Virus record (IMG/VR): IMGVR_UViG_3300030061_000751
Coordinates: 1-57,402 of that record
Strand: one strand, 5' to 3'
DNA from: a virus
Length of the DNA: 57,402 nucleotides
A program made the position numbers and the translations under genes. Of this stretch, positions 17,401 to 25,434 are shown in pieces. The notes beneath the pieces are model-generated. The model did not search any database. It was not told the origin of the DNA and saw only the letters and a list, made by a program, of their open reading frames with translations. The first letter of the stretch is position 1. Each line of letters starts with the position of its first letter.

Positions 17401-20400
17401 GACGTTCTTTCAGTATGCAGAGAGGGTTTACAGCAACCTAGACCCCGCGTCCCGCATGGAAGAGGCGATAGCGGAGCTAATCAAGTATGGCTACCAGAAC
17501 AACCTCATTGATGACAGGGGCAAGGCAGTAAGGCTGGGCGGCAAGCCACGCGGCATCATTACCAAAATCGTTGACTTCCTGAAAGAAATGGTCGGCTTTT
17601 CCAGAGGCACTGGTGCAAGATCGTTTAACGACTTCTTGCAGGCACTTGAGTCTGGAGAGGTTGGTGCTAGAGCTAGGGGTGAGGTTAGAACCCCAGTTAT
17701 GTTGGACAAGATTGCCTCTAAACAAGGCATTACCAGAGAGGAAGCGGCGAGAAGGGTGAGGGGAGAGTCGCCTCAAACTCGCGCACAGGAAGGAGAGGAA
17801 GAGGAGCGGGAGCCGGAGTTCAGACAGACAACCCCTGATGAGCCGGAGCTGGCTTTCGACAGAAGCGTCCCAGACTTTGCCAAGCGTGATCCAGAGCTTA
17901 GTGAAGCGGCTGATATGCTGAAGAAGGGCGAGATCACAAGGGAAGAATACTCTGCGCTGGTTGACGAGCGCAGGCCGGTGCGCCCTTATGAGGATGTGCC
18001 AGACCCAGCGACACCGGCACAAGCAAAACGTGCGCTCAGGGAGGGAAAAGGACAAAGTCCTGAGAAGGCGGCTAAGTACGGCAAGCCGCAGGAGGTGCTG
18101 AAAAAGGGTGAGCCTGCACAGCTAAGGCTTGACATACCCTCGTATACCCAGAGTGACACATGGGTTGTCTCGGTTCACTACCCAGACTCTGCAAAGAAAA
18201 GGCGTGAGAAAAAAGACTTGGACGCCCAGAAGGTCAAAGCTGGCGAGCTGTCTTTAACGGATTATATGCAGAACAAAACCGCAGAGTCCCTTTTCACAGC
18301 AGGAGAAGTTGTAGGCTATCAGTCTGTTGCGGCGCTTACGAATGTCAAGTTCGGCATGAGTCAGAGAGCCGCCCAAGCTATATCTATAGATAAACCCAAA
18401 GGCACGATAGCCACGATAATGGGTGGCTGGAACCCTATGGGTCCAAAAAAGGCAAAGGCACTAGCGGATAAGGCTCTGGAGAGTAAAGACTGGATTCAGG
18501 TCGGCATGGACCCGTACAGGCACAGCTATTTCTACAACAGGAGCAATCCTAACAAGCGGGTTATCAGTGCTGACGAGGTTATACAGGTTGGTCCTCTCGT
18601 CCTCGCAAAGAACGCGATTGAGGTAGATGCTCTTGATAACGCGGCGGTAGAGTCTTTTGGGATGCAACCCACGGTTTTTGATGTAGGGCCAGCGCAGGAA
18701 TCTGTTGACATCATAGATGTTGTATCTGGTCGAGAGCAACCGCCTCCCCTGAAGGGAAAGAAGCAAGTGGCTGGTTATCTCCAACGCCGAACCCTTGAGC
18801 GTCTGGGTGTGCCAAGGGACATTACCAGAGAGGAAGACAGGGAGGCGATAGCAGAAGACCTTTCTAGGGAAGCGGTCTACGAGTACGAGAACGTACAGGA
18901 GAGCGCCGTCGAGTGGTACAACGAAACCATCGACAAGACCATTGAGATGCTTGGTGAGCTGTACCCAGAAATAAAAACTGATTCCAACGCAAGAACGGCA
19001 TTCCTACTATCTCTGGCAATCACTTCGCAAAACATGGCAGTTCCCGATAATTTGGCCTTAGCCGAGAAGGCGTATAAGTTTTACAGAGACAACGGGCGCT
19101 TCAAAGAAGAGGGCAGTGGCGACAAAAAGCAGTCAATGAAAGCCAACTTTGTTAAGGCTAACAAACTGCTTGAAAAAATGTCCATGTCGGAAATAGAGCA
19201 ATTCTTGCAGACAGAATTTATCGTTAGAGACTTGAACGAGGCGAGCGCAAAGCTACTTGGAAAGCAGGCTGACACAGGCGAGAACGTAGACAACAGGGTG
19301 TTTGGCTCCGCTATATTCGGCCCAAAAATAGGTCAGGGTTTCTTTACAAACCTTCGCGGAGACTACCGCCCCGTCACGATGGATATGTGGTTTATGAGAA
19401 CCATAGGCCGTCTTTCGGGTACGCTAACCGGCACATCACCAGAAAACATTTCCAAGGCGTACAAGCGTCTTGCTACGGCACTTGGTAAGAAAAAGGTTTT
19501 TCGGGAGTCGATAGAAAAGCAAGCCAGAGAAATCAAGCGCAAGCACGAAAGCGACTACAGGAAGTTTGGCGAAGAATACAAGTCTGGCAAGCGGGAAAAG
19601 AGCGAGACAGTTAAGGCGGCAGAGAACTTAATAAAACTGCTTGACGGCACTAATGACGCCCCGACTAGCGGTAGCCAGCGAAACAATTTAAGAGATATTG
19701 TATACAGAGCGATAGAGAAGTTTGAGCAACAGACTGGTGAGAGGATTGAGCCAGCGGCATTCCAAGCTCTAATATGGTATCCTGAGCAAGATTTATATAA
19801 GTCACTTGGAGTAAAGTTACGCCATGTCAGACAGGATTACGCCACCTCAACTGAGCAACTCCTCAATTCAAGAGGAATCAAGCGGAGCAGAATTGAACGG
19901 GCCAAGGATAGGGTTCGGAGCCGCGCAGAGCGAGGATCAGGAGATGTTCGATCAGCAGATGCTGTCGGACAAGGAGATCGACAAGGGACTGGACGAGCTG
20001 ATAGCGTTGTTCCGCAAGATGAGAACCTCTACGACAGGCCAGCCGCTCGACAGATAGACCCTGCGAAGGTAGAGGAAGCTGTAGAGCAAAACCTTAAGGA
20101 CATCGACAAGACGCCCGGCCCACCAGTATTCAGCGTTAAAGCGTCCCCAGAAGCACAATACATAGGAAGAAATCCAGAGGCGGCGCTAACTCCGCGCCCT
20201 GAAGACCAGTATTTTGATACCCCTCCGCTTTCTGAGTCACAGCAGAAGGCAGTAGACGAACTCACCACAGGCCCAGAAAAGTCGCAACCCAACAACGAGA
20301 TACTCTTAGAAGTTCTTGAGGGTGGGCCAATAGACACCTTCTACAAAAGATTCAGAGCGCGGATGAGATTGCGCGTAATGAAGCTGAGATACGGCGGGAT

Positions 20401-22858
20401 CAATAGACACGCGGTCTTTGAAGCGATTAGCCAGAGGGTGCCTGAGCTTAGAGAGATGGAGGCTGACTCTGGTGCGATACAGGCGCTCATCCTTGCTGAC
20501 AGGTCTAATGCTATAACCGCCAGCGCCTTCAAGGACGGGAGTGTCTACTACAAAGGCGGTGGTTACGGGGTAGAGGATTTTGTTTTTGAGGGGAGAAGAT
20601 ACAAGGGACTGCTAGAGATCATGTCCCTGATCTACAACAAGGACTCCAAGGATTTAAGAAAGCTCGCCCAAGCCTACGCTATGGTTCAGCGGGGAGAGTT
20701 TCTTAGTGATCAGGGCAAGGTTGTTCCTGTCACTGAAGAGAATAAACAGCAAATTCTTGCCGCTGTAGAGGCAGTGACAGAGAGAAATGGCTACAACCCT
20801 GTAAAGAAATGGCACGATGTCTGGACTGCGTACAACAACAAGACCATCGACTTCCTGAAAGATACCGGCGTGTTGAGCGAAGAGACTGCGGATATATGGC
20901 GCAAGTCTTCTTATGTCCCGTTCTACAGAGCCGCTCAGGAAGATGATGCAAGCCTATCCAAAGCAACTGGCGGCATCTTCGATGATCTTACCAAGATGTC
21001 CTACTTTAAGCAGTACGAGGGTAGCGAAAGGGCTGTAGACATTGGTCTGGTTGAGTCGGTGGCAATGAATCTGAGCGCCGCTGTCAACATGGGCATGAAG
21101 AATGTTGCCCAGCAAAGAGTGGCCCGTGATTTGCAAAAGCTGGGATTGGCGCGGCAGGTTGTTGCCCCCAGCAAAAACACGATTACGTTCAAGGTCAACG
21201 GACGCCCTGTTCACTTCCAGATAGACGATGGCCTGCTATACGAGTCATTGCAGACCGTGGACGATGGCGCGACCCTACAGAGAATTGCCTACTACGGCGG
21301 CTTGCCAGCTACCGTCCTTAGAGAAATGGTCACGCGAACACCAGATTTTATTCTGGCAAATATGTTCCGCGACACACTGTCAACCTACGTCACCTCTGGC
21401 GGCGACTTCACGCCTATCGTTGATACGGTCTTTGGCTTTGCAGAAAGCATGAACAGGCTGGAAAGACGCGGTGTGGTTGGCGGCTATGACTTCTCCATTG
21501 GCGAGCAAAGTATGAAGAAATACTTTGAGACGGAAGCCAAGAGGCGCGGTCAATCCCCTGACGGCAAAACCCTGAATATGTTTAGAAGGTTGTGGGACGG
21601 CTTGGGCATGATCACCACCAAGTCGGACGCCGCCACAAGGAATGCAGTATATAACGATGTTCTTGCCAGAACGGGGAATGACGCAGAGGCAACCTATCAG
21701 GCCATAGAGATCATCAACTACGCCAGACGCGGCGCTCATCCTGCGGCGCGTTTGCTGGGCGCATTGATCCCCTTCCTGAACGCAAGATTCCAAGGTATTG
21801 ATGTTTTTGTCAGAGCTATATCTGGCGACTACACCACGCAGGACAACAAGACCAGAGCGAAAATAATACAACGGTTTACCGCCAGATCGTTTACCGCGAT
21901 GGCCCTCACAGCCGTTTACTATATGCTGGTCAGCGATGATGATCAGTACAAGCGTCAGTCTGCCGAAACAAAAGACAACAACATAATCGTCCCGACATCT
22001 GGGCCGGTGCCAATTCTATTGCCAAGCCCGTTTGAAGTTGGTCTGTTGCTGAAGACTATTCCAGAGGCGATTATCGCCAGAGTGATGGGGGATAGGACTG
22101 ACAGAGAGGTGAGGGACACAATGGTCAGGGGTGTTGTGTCTACCCTAGAGGTCAATCCCCTCGGTGTGCAGGCGATTGCGCCACTGGCAGAGGCGGCGTT
22201 TAACCACAACTTCTTCACCAACAGGCCAATCGTACCCTTCTATGTGGACAAGGACATCGTCGGTGGATTTCAGGACAATGTAGGCACCACTGAGTTTGCG
22301 AAATTCATAGGCCAGAACCTTCCGGGCAACTTCAGCCCAATGAAGATCGACCATGTTATCAGGGGCTACACTGGCACACTCGGCGGTTATGGCGTTGCCA
22401 TGATTGATGCAGTGCTGAAGTCTGAGGCGGTGAGGGGAGATTTGGCGGCGATCCCACAAAGCAAGTCTATATTCCAATTTCCTCTTTGGCGCAGATTCTT
22501 TGGTACAGAGACAGGCTCTGCCCAGAAACAAGTTGCTTACGAGATGATCAACGAAGTCAAATCCGTGGTCAGAACAGCGAATATGCTTAACAAACAGCAA
22601 CGGTACACGGAATACAACAGATTCATTGAGGCGAGAGCACCATTTTTGGCGGCACAAGACCTCGCTAATGAAATATCAAACGAGCTGAAGAACATGAGAA
22701 ATGAGATAAAAGCTATTCAAGCGGCTCCAATGTTGGACGAGGACACGAAGAGAGAGCGAATACGGGTAATTGAGGCGCAGATAGAGCGTTATCTTAACTA
22801 CCAGAACCCAAGGATGAGGTCAGTGATTGACCTGCCTGTTGTCGATAGGGCGTACTAA
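14498..22858 (+). CDS. Giant polyvalent internal virion protein with HExxH peptidase-like domain
   Basis: 2786 residues from GTG 14498, nearly 15% of the genome. N-terminus 5-33 is the LPNGQIITNVPDSITQQQL module found on ejected proteins. A Gly-rich hydrophobic stretch lies at about 60-210. A zincin-like motif, H929-E-V-L-H933, is followed by EEAIAEL about 60 residues on, as expected for a third ligand. A conserved block with AFLLSLAITSQNMAVPDN and MDMWFMRTIGRLSG lies at about 1495-1645. An Arg/Ser/Gly linker at about 1780-1850 leads to a ~900-residue C-terminal region (MFRDTLSTYVTSGGDF, NARFQGIDVFVRAISGDY) resembling the LPD38 type of large polyvalent proteins. Such proteins travel in the capsid and enter the cell with the DNA. 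Confidence 0.85.
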   Translation: MDVRLPNGQIITNVPDSITQQQLAQIAIANNLAREEDFAGIFDAPQAAEEDDTTLLGATGEFFKGIPRGVANSLISTGEGLFQLADAGLNLVGLEDAIDQEDEDVILGLAKQGRDAVNESFLGADEAYRDSFGAKFGEGLGSFLTFLGPGFLGKAAGLTGKGMAAARYGGAGTLAVGAGAGDQSQRIQFAREQGIDVSGDQEDLAIGLGGAIGLTELAPVEKLLKGLPRELPDGFKDKSIAMLKKALGTGSVEAVQEGVAGVLQDAVALGVYDPNQKVGESLWDDLTVGGAVGTTADLIVTYAAGRRKRSIDQSLLDTEKEIRERLEAEEQKRREQSSQRKLDPQEEAVTAPVDEEPDVINVQPVTVPFTTPSQAGERFPDRKRVPVGTPTLVEGEKFAGGNPYAATAIEISRRLGDSFPLNETFTVAATATGAEGPVRQRTAVFDSQGKQYGPEYADPREAIQLAGALNGQVLEQTLEQNNALVIDEAGLDLDEDQRQTMLTLGRRVLGTDTNSYHKSAIDYAAGTTAENGYADDLTAQQAIDEGIRPKDMTASQRINAARLKKGLPETNNFSLSEARKALGDNVGRLAEFESGASEVDTLRAFSQDGVPAVSVDRDGVSTGVIKTRPTTAAEKEAARSQGKRAPGRVKFTSMRDAQEYAGFINQRKGGAFVSSAEMFGEMELSQEKFAELLAAKNIDMDYNSPEMRKLAQILTGRKLRRDQSINDLKNEELQFLYHKMRAFPRFNKPTKLPVFELKPYSPAELQLAVDHLRRQGTDISRAALEYQGKTMKARAYDQVIKKAREVVSRDQAAVEEASQPEQTSQILALPSPDQRRTAMSEAIAARVKKLGLSDDFITRLVDRVRTPNRDAQGNIDFVESADPRQAAARGAFDPLQRVLQVSFDNILAEAGPNATDAELLVRILGTLNHEVLHALRVLDLITEQEMATLEKAARAYAPDGAQGYEAGETFFQYAERVYSNLDPASRMEEAIAELIKYGYQNNLIDDRGKAVRLGGKPRGIITKIVDFLKEMVGFSRGTGARSFNDFLQALESGEVGARARGEVRTPVMLDKIASKQGITREEAARRVRGESPQTRAQEGEEEEREPEFRQTTPDEPELAFDRSVPDFAKRDPELSEAADMLKKGEITREEYSALVDERRPVRPYEDVPDPATPAQAKRALREGKGQSPEKAAKYGKPQEVLKKGEPAQLRLDIPSYTQSDTWVVSVHYPDSAKKRREKKDLDAQKVKAGELSLTDYMQNKTAESLFTAGEVVGYQSVAALTNVKFGMSQRAAQAISIDKPKGTIATIMGGWNPMGPKKAKALADKALESKDWIQVGMDPYRHSYFYNRSNPNKRVISADEVIQVGPLVLAKNAIEVDALDNAAVESFGMQPTVFDVGPAQESVDIIDVVSGREQPPPLKGKKQVAGYLQRRTLERLGVPRDITREEDREAIAEDLSREAVYEYENVQESAVEWYNETIDKTIEMLGELYPEIKTDSNARTAFLLSLAITSQNMAVPDNLALAEKAYKFYRDNGRFKEEGSGDKKQSMKANFVKANKLLEKMSMSEIEQFLQTEFIVRDLNEASAKLLGKQADTGENVDNRVFGSAIFGPKIGQGFFTNLRGDYRPVTMDMWFMRTIGRLSGTLTGTSPENISKAYKRLATALGKKKVFRESIEKQAREIKRKHESDYRKFGEEYKSGKREKSETVKAAENLIKLLDGTNDAPTSGSQRNNLRDIVYRAIEKFEQQTGERIEPAAFQALIWYPEQDLYKSLGVKLRHVRQDYATSTEQLLNSRGIKRSRIERAKDRVRSRAERGSGDVRSADAVGQGDRQGTGRADSVVPQDENLYDRPAARQIDPAKVEEAVEQNLKDIDKTPGPPVFSVKASPEAQYIGRNPEAALTPRPEDQYFDTPPLSESQQKAVDELTTGPEKSQPNNEILLEVLEGGPIDTFYKRFRARMRLRVMKLRYGGINRHAVFEAISQRVPELREMEADSGAIQALILADRSNAITASAFKDGSVYYKGGGYGVEDFVFEGRRYKGLLEIMSLIYNKDSKDLRKLAQAYAMVQRGEFLSDQGKVVPVTEENKQQILAAVEAVTERNGYNPVKKWHDVWTAYNNKTIDFLKDTGVLSEETADIWRKSSYVPFYRAAQEDDASLSKATGGIFDDLTKMSYFKQYEGSERAVDIGLVESVAMNLSAAVNMGMKNVAQQRVARDLQKLGLARQVVAPSKNTITFKVNGRPVHFQIDDGLLYESLQTVDDGATLQRIAYYGGLPATVLREMVTRTPDFILANMFRDTLSTYVTSGGDFTPIVDTVFGFAESMNRLERRGVVGGYDFSIGEQSMKKYFETEAKRRGQSPDGKTLNMFRRLWDGLGMITTKSDAATRNAVYNDVLARTGNDAEATYQAIEIINYARRGAHPAARLLGALIPFLNARFQGIDVFVRAISGDYTTQDNKTRAKIIQRFTARSFTAMALTAVYYMLVSDDDQYKRQSAETKDNNIIVPTSGPVPILLPSPFEVGLLLKTIPEAIIARVMGDRTDREVRDTMVRGVVSTLEVNPLGVQAIAPLAEAAFNHNFFTNRPIVPFYVDKDIVGGFQDNVGTTEFAKFIGQNLPGNFSPMKIDHVIRGYTGTLGGYGVAMIDAVLKSEAVRGDLAAIPQSKSIFQFPLWRRFFGTETGSAQKQVAYEMINEVKSVVRTANMLNKQQRYTEYNRFIEARAPFLAAQDLANEISNELKNMRNEIKAIQAAPMLDEDTKRERIRVIEAQIERYLNYQNPRMRSVIDLPVVDRAY
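19824..20057 (+). CDS. Candidate embedded ORF within the giant protein gene (low confidence)
   Basis: 77 codons in a different forward frame, inside the linker of the 2786-residue protein. The product (MSDRITPPQLSNSSIQEE... KEIDKGLDELIALFRKM) has a balanced, helix-like composition, while the host frame here is Arg/Ser/Gly-rich and low in complexity. A GGAG at 19807-19810 lies 13 bases before the ATG, so the start signal is weak. It could be a real overlapping gene, a remnant of a separate gene before fusion, or chance. Confidence 0.25.
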   Translation: MSDRITPPQLSNSSIQEESSGAELNGPRIGFGAAQSEDQEMFDQQMLSDKEIDKGLDELIALFRKMRTSTTGQPLDR

Positions 22859-22859
22859 T

Positions 22860-23306
22860 ATGAAGATGGACTGGCTTTACCACGCTACCTGTGAGCGTGT
22901 AGTGGACGGCGACTCTATTATTCTGACGATAGACGCTGGATTTGACGTTCTCCTGAGCAAACAGTCGGTGCGCCTATATGGCATAGACACGGCAGAGACT
23001 CGCGGAGGAACCCCAGAATTGAAGGCTCTTGGCCTTCTCGCCAAAGATTATGTGACGCAGATGGTGCCAGAAGGTTCTGAGCTGTTGATCAGGACGCACA
23101 TGGATCGAAAGGGCAAGTTCGGCAGGATACTGGGAGAGCTGTATCTGCCAGAGGTGCCTGACGTTGAGGGCTTTCAGGACAGAAGCCTGAACACCATCCT
23201 GCTGGACGAGATGTTGGCTGTGCAGTATTACGGTCAGTCGAAGGAAGACATCATCAATCAGCACCTGATCAATGTTCAGCATCACAAGGCTGAAGGCAGA
23301 ATCTAG
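22860..23306 (+). CDS. Thermonuclease (SNase/TNase family)
   Basis: 148 residues from ATG 22860. SNase-type motifs are VVDGDSI at 14-20, VRLYGIDTAETR at 37-48 (R38, D43 and E46 at positions of metal-binding/catalytic residues) and DRKGKFGRILGELY further on, with the second Arg. The ending (NTILLDEMLAVQYYG) also matches the family. It would cleave DNA or RNA near the cell surface or help degrade host DNA. No signal peptide. It closes the late operon just ahead of two tiny genes. Confidence 0.85.
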   Translation: MKMDWLYHATCERVVDGDSIILTIDAGFDVLLSKQSVRLYGIDTAETRGGTPELKALGLLAKDYVTQMVPEGSELLIRTHMDRKGKFGRILGELYLPEVPDVEGFQDRSLNTILLDEMLAVQYYGQSKEDIINQHLINVQHHKAEGRI

Positions 23307-23476
23307 TGGAGGAGTGCGCGGCTAATCAGGTTGAGTCCGCGCTTGAGGGCATCTGGGAGATACTGGCTTTGCACCCGTGGGACTTGATCTACCTGTCCAT
23401 TCCCATGAGCATTATCGCCTTCTACTTCTTGTCGATCTATGCGATCTACAAGCACATCCAAAAAAAGTATTCGTGA
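23306..23476 (+). CDS. Small single-span membrane protein
   Basis: 56 residues from GTG 23306, overlapping the thermonuclease stop by one base. An acidic N-terminus (MEECAANQVESALEGIWEIL) leads to one hydrophobic helix (LIYLSIPMSIIAFYFLSIYA) and a basic tail (KHIQKKYS). Frame and coupled start/stop with both neighbours support it. Function unknown; possibly lysis-related or a host-envelope modulator. Confidence 0.7.
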   Translation: MEECAANQVESALEGIWEILALHPWDLIYLSIPMSIIAFYFLSIYAIYKHIQKKYS

Positions 23477-23667
23477 AGTTGCATATTCTGTTTGCTGTCA
23501 GCGACAAGTTACGCAAAGCCATCAATCACCACCACGGTAAGTCTGGACAGGCTACAAGGCAGGAGGTGAAGAGCTGGCTGTGGCAACACGGACACTCTCG
23601 TGACGATGAGATACTTGCCGCGCTATACGAGCATGAGAATGATCAGGGTGCCGACAGCAAGAAGTAA
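23473..23667 (+). CDS. Small protein, paralogue of the minus-strand gene at 24148-24381
   Basis: 64 residues from GTG 23473, overlapping the upstream TGA. Pattern K(L/V)xxxFxxxDxxRxAxNxxxGKxGxAT(R/H)xE(V/M) is shared with the 77-residue minus-strand protein just beyond the convergence. Last gene of the rightward operon, 3 bases from the end of the facing gene. No terminator was recognised between them. Possibly a small DNA- or protein-binding regulator. Confidence 0.75.
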   Translation: MKLHILFAVSDKLRKAINHHHGKSGQATRQEVKSWLWQHGHSRDDEILAALYEHENDQGADSKK

Positions 23668-23670
23668 TCT

Positions 23671-23958
23671 TCAAAGCTCCCCCTTCATCTTCTTTGTGAC
23701 GAAAAAGCCTTCATGCTCAGGGTAATGCGCCATGAATAGCCGGGCGTAGTAGGCGATAAAGTCATTGCTGATCTTAAAGTCGCAACCAGATGTCTCAATC
23801 GCAGTCTCCCAGCGTATCCTGTTGATTATCAGCCAAGCACTACAGCGTTTGTGTCCACGCCTGATGGCCTGAAAAGTAAACCGCTTGAACAGCTCGTAAA
23901 CGTGAGGGTTCTGCTTGTGCCATTCCCACCATGCCTGCTTGCGAGTCATCTTAGCCAT
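23671..23958 (-). CDS. Conserved hypothetical, Trp/Arg-rich
   Basis: 95 residues, last gene of the leftward recombination operon. WWEWHKQNPHVYELFKRF, then SAWLIINRIRWETAIETSG and YYARLFMAHYPEHEGFF, form a pattern common to small proteins of marine phages (from memory). Basic and helical with no membrane segment. Overlaps its upstream neighbour by 8 bases. Could be a nucleic-acid-binding accessory; function not established. Confidence 0.8.
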   Translation of the reverse strand: MAKMTRKQAWWEWHKQNPHVYELFKRFTFQAIRRGHKRCSAWLIINRIRWETAIETSGCDFKISNDFIAYYARLFMAHYPEHEGFFVTKKMKGEL

Positions 23959-24151
23959 CTTTCAGCATCTTCATGGCGTTTTCTAGCGACTTAACAGCTT
24001 CAGCGATGTTTTCCACGGCATCACGATTGTCCTCCACAAGCTCCTCAATCCGTGTCAGCCTTTCAACAACTGTCTCTATAAACTTGTCGGCAGTGGTGAT
24101 TGCATCCGTGTAAGCATCGCCTTCTAACTTCAAAGTAAATTTACCTGTCAT
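23951..24151 (-). CDS. Small coiled-coil protein
   Basis: 66 residues. The second half is a regular heptad-like helix (IETVVERLTRIEELVEDN, VENIAEAVKSLENAMKML). Start overlaps the upstream gene by 4 bases. Probably a dimeric accessory protein; function unknown. Confidence 0.75.
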   Translation of the reverse strand: MTGKFTLKLEGDAYTDAITTADKFIETVVERLTRIEELVEDNRDAVENIAEAVKSLENAMKMLKDG

Positions 24152-24381
24152 TTTGAGTCAGCCAACCGCGCCAAGCTGTCGTAGTCGTTAACGTAAAATG
24201 CTCTAACTGGGCCTTCTTCGGGAATGCAAGACTCGTCAAATATGTCGCTAAGTGCTGACTTCCCGTATTGCTCAAAAAAGTCCCGCATCTCTGCGTGTGT
24301 CGCCTTTCCCTCTTTGCCATAAAAAGCATTTACAGCACGCCTAATCTCATCGTCGCACTCGAAAACAACTTTTACCTTCAT
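24148..24381 (-). CDS. Small protein, paralogue of 23473-23667
   Basis: 77 residues. Its first 55 residues (KVKVVFECDDEIRRAVNAFY, GKEGKATHAEMRDFFEQYG) align residue by residue in pattern with the plus-strand gene at 23473. It adds a C-terminal extension (GPVRAFYVNDYDSLARLADSK). Coupled to both neighbours by 4-base overlaps. Having one copy in each of two converging operons is unusual. Function unknown. Confidence 0.8.
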   Translation of the reverse strand: MKVKVVFECDDEIRRAVNAFYGKEGKATHAEMRDFFEQYGKSALSDIFDESCIPEEGPVRAFYVNDYDSLARLADSK

Positions 24382-24806
24382 GATCCTTCCTCCCTAGCTG
24401 GGGGCGGCACATCGTATCCCATCTCTGCCGCCACCCTGCATAATGTTTCGATAAGCTCAGAGTAGTCCCCACGGGTAGCATCGTTGCTACGTTTCACCGG
24501 GCGACGAACTACCCCAAACTTGCTTTCGATCTCCTCTGACCCATAGCATTGGCAGAGAATCTCGTTGTGCATTTCGTCAGGGGTCAAGCCGCAGAATTTT
24601 GCGAATCCGTTGCACCACTTTCTGTAGTAGTTTTCTTGCGGTCTGGAGCGGTGAGTCCGTAGTGGCTTCACCTCCAGTGTGACCCCGTGCCTCGACTGTA
24701 GATTGACCTCCAGAATCTGAGGTGCCATCTGCGGAAACTCCTGACACAGTGACTGCAACACTCTCATCCGCTTCACTGCTTCGCTCTTTGGTAGGTGTAT
24801 CTCCAT
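24378..24806 (-). CDS. NinB-like or related phage recombination accessory protein (tentative)
   Basis: 142 residues. RSRPQENYYRKW at about 53-64 followed by FCGLTPDEMHNEI recalls phage proteins often called NinB-like (PQN-Y..., TPDE-H). The C-terminal half is basic, then ends in PPPAREEGS. It is coupled to a YbcO-like nuclease, and ninB and ybcO-type genes co-occur in lambdoid phages. That context and the short motif are the only support, so the family label is tentative. Confidence 0.55.
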   Translation of the reverse strand: MEIHLPKSEAVKRMRVLQSLCQEFPQMAPQILEVNLQSRHGVTLEVKPLRTHRSRPQENYYRKWCNGFAKFCGLTPDEMHNEILCQCYGSEEIESKFGVVRRPVKRSNDATRGDYSELIETLCRVAAEMGYDVPPPAREEGS

Positions 24807-25129
24807 TATTCATCCTTCATTCCTTCTATTGTGATGACGCCCTGATCAATCCGGCGCATCAAGGTTTTGACTATGTTGAACAGGAATTGCTCTGACTTGT
24901 CGATCTTCTTCTCAAAGGTTGCGCCACCGCCGCCCACATCGAACTGGTAGTGGCACTTGTGGCAAAGGTCAGCGATCACTAAGTCATGTGGCTTGTGACC
25001 TGTACCCTTGCCAAGTGCGTGTGCGCGTAGGCCGGTGTAATGTGCCGCGACCACGGTGCCATCCCTGACACCGCAGTTGACGCAGGACTGATCCTTCGCC
25101 GCATCCAACAGTTTTTTCGACCTGATCAA
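24806..25129 (-). CDS. YbcO-like nuclease (DUF1364/HNH-type)
   Basis: 107 residues. IRSKKLLDAAKDQSCVNCG at the start, a middle AAHYTGLRAHALGKGTGHKP and ADLCHKCHYQFD form the zinc-binding (C-C...C-C) and His-rich pattern of DUF1364/YbcO, an HNH-related recombination nuclease. Overlaps both neighbours by 1 to 4 bases. It fits the surrounding recombination genes. Confidence 0.8.
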   Translation of the reverse strand: MIRSKKLLDAAKDQSCVNCGVRDGTVVAAHYTGLRAHALGKGTGHKPHDLVIADLCHKCHYQFDVGGGGATFEKKIDKSEQFLFNIVKTLMRRIDQGVITIEGMKDE

Positions 25130-25434
25130 AACGGAATGTCGTCTTCTTCAAGCTCAATCGGCTGGGGCTTTGGCGGGGGCGGAGGAGCCGCCTGTGCCTC
25201 TGCATCCCAGAACACTTCAGCCGTGACGTACTGATATTCCTGCCCAGTGTCCTTTGCCTTGCGGTTCCATGAGGCAATCTGAATCTTAGGCTCCTTGCCC
25301 TCCTTGGCCTGCGCGATCAGCCCTTTCATCTGCTCAGAGCTGATCCTGACGTTCCCTTTCATGTCGGGGTGGGTTGGCTTGGCCTTGTCTTTGTTGGGCC
25401 ATAGACCGCCATCGGTTTTGTGGTACTTACTCAT
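25126..25434 (-). CDS. SSB-tailed small protein (ends DDIPF)
   Basis: 102 residues. The first 75 residues may be a small OB-like or beta domain (GNVRISSEQMKGLIAQAK, PKIQIASWNRKAKDTG). A Pro-run linker (APPPPPKPQP) leads to an acidic tip, ELEEDDIPF, the same ending used by bacterial single-strand binding proteins to recruit partners. It directly follows the annealing-protein gene. It may be a phage single-strand binder or an adaptor that plugs into the SSB interaction network. Confidence 0.65.
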   Translation of the reverse strand: MSKYHKTDGGLWPNKDKAKPTHPDMKGNVRISSEQMKGLIAQAKEGKEPKIQIASWNRKAKDTGQEYQYVTAEVFWDAEAQAAPPPPPKPQPIELEEDDIPF

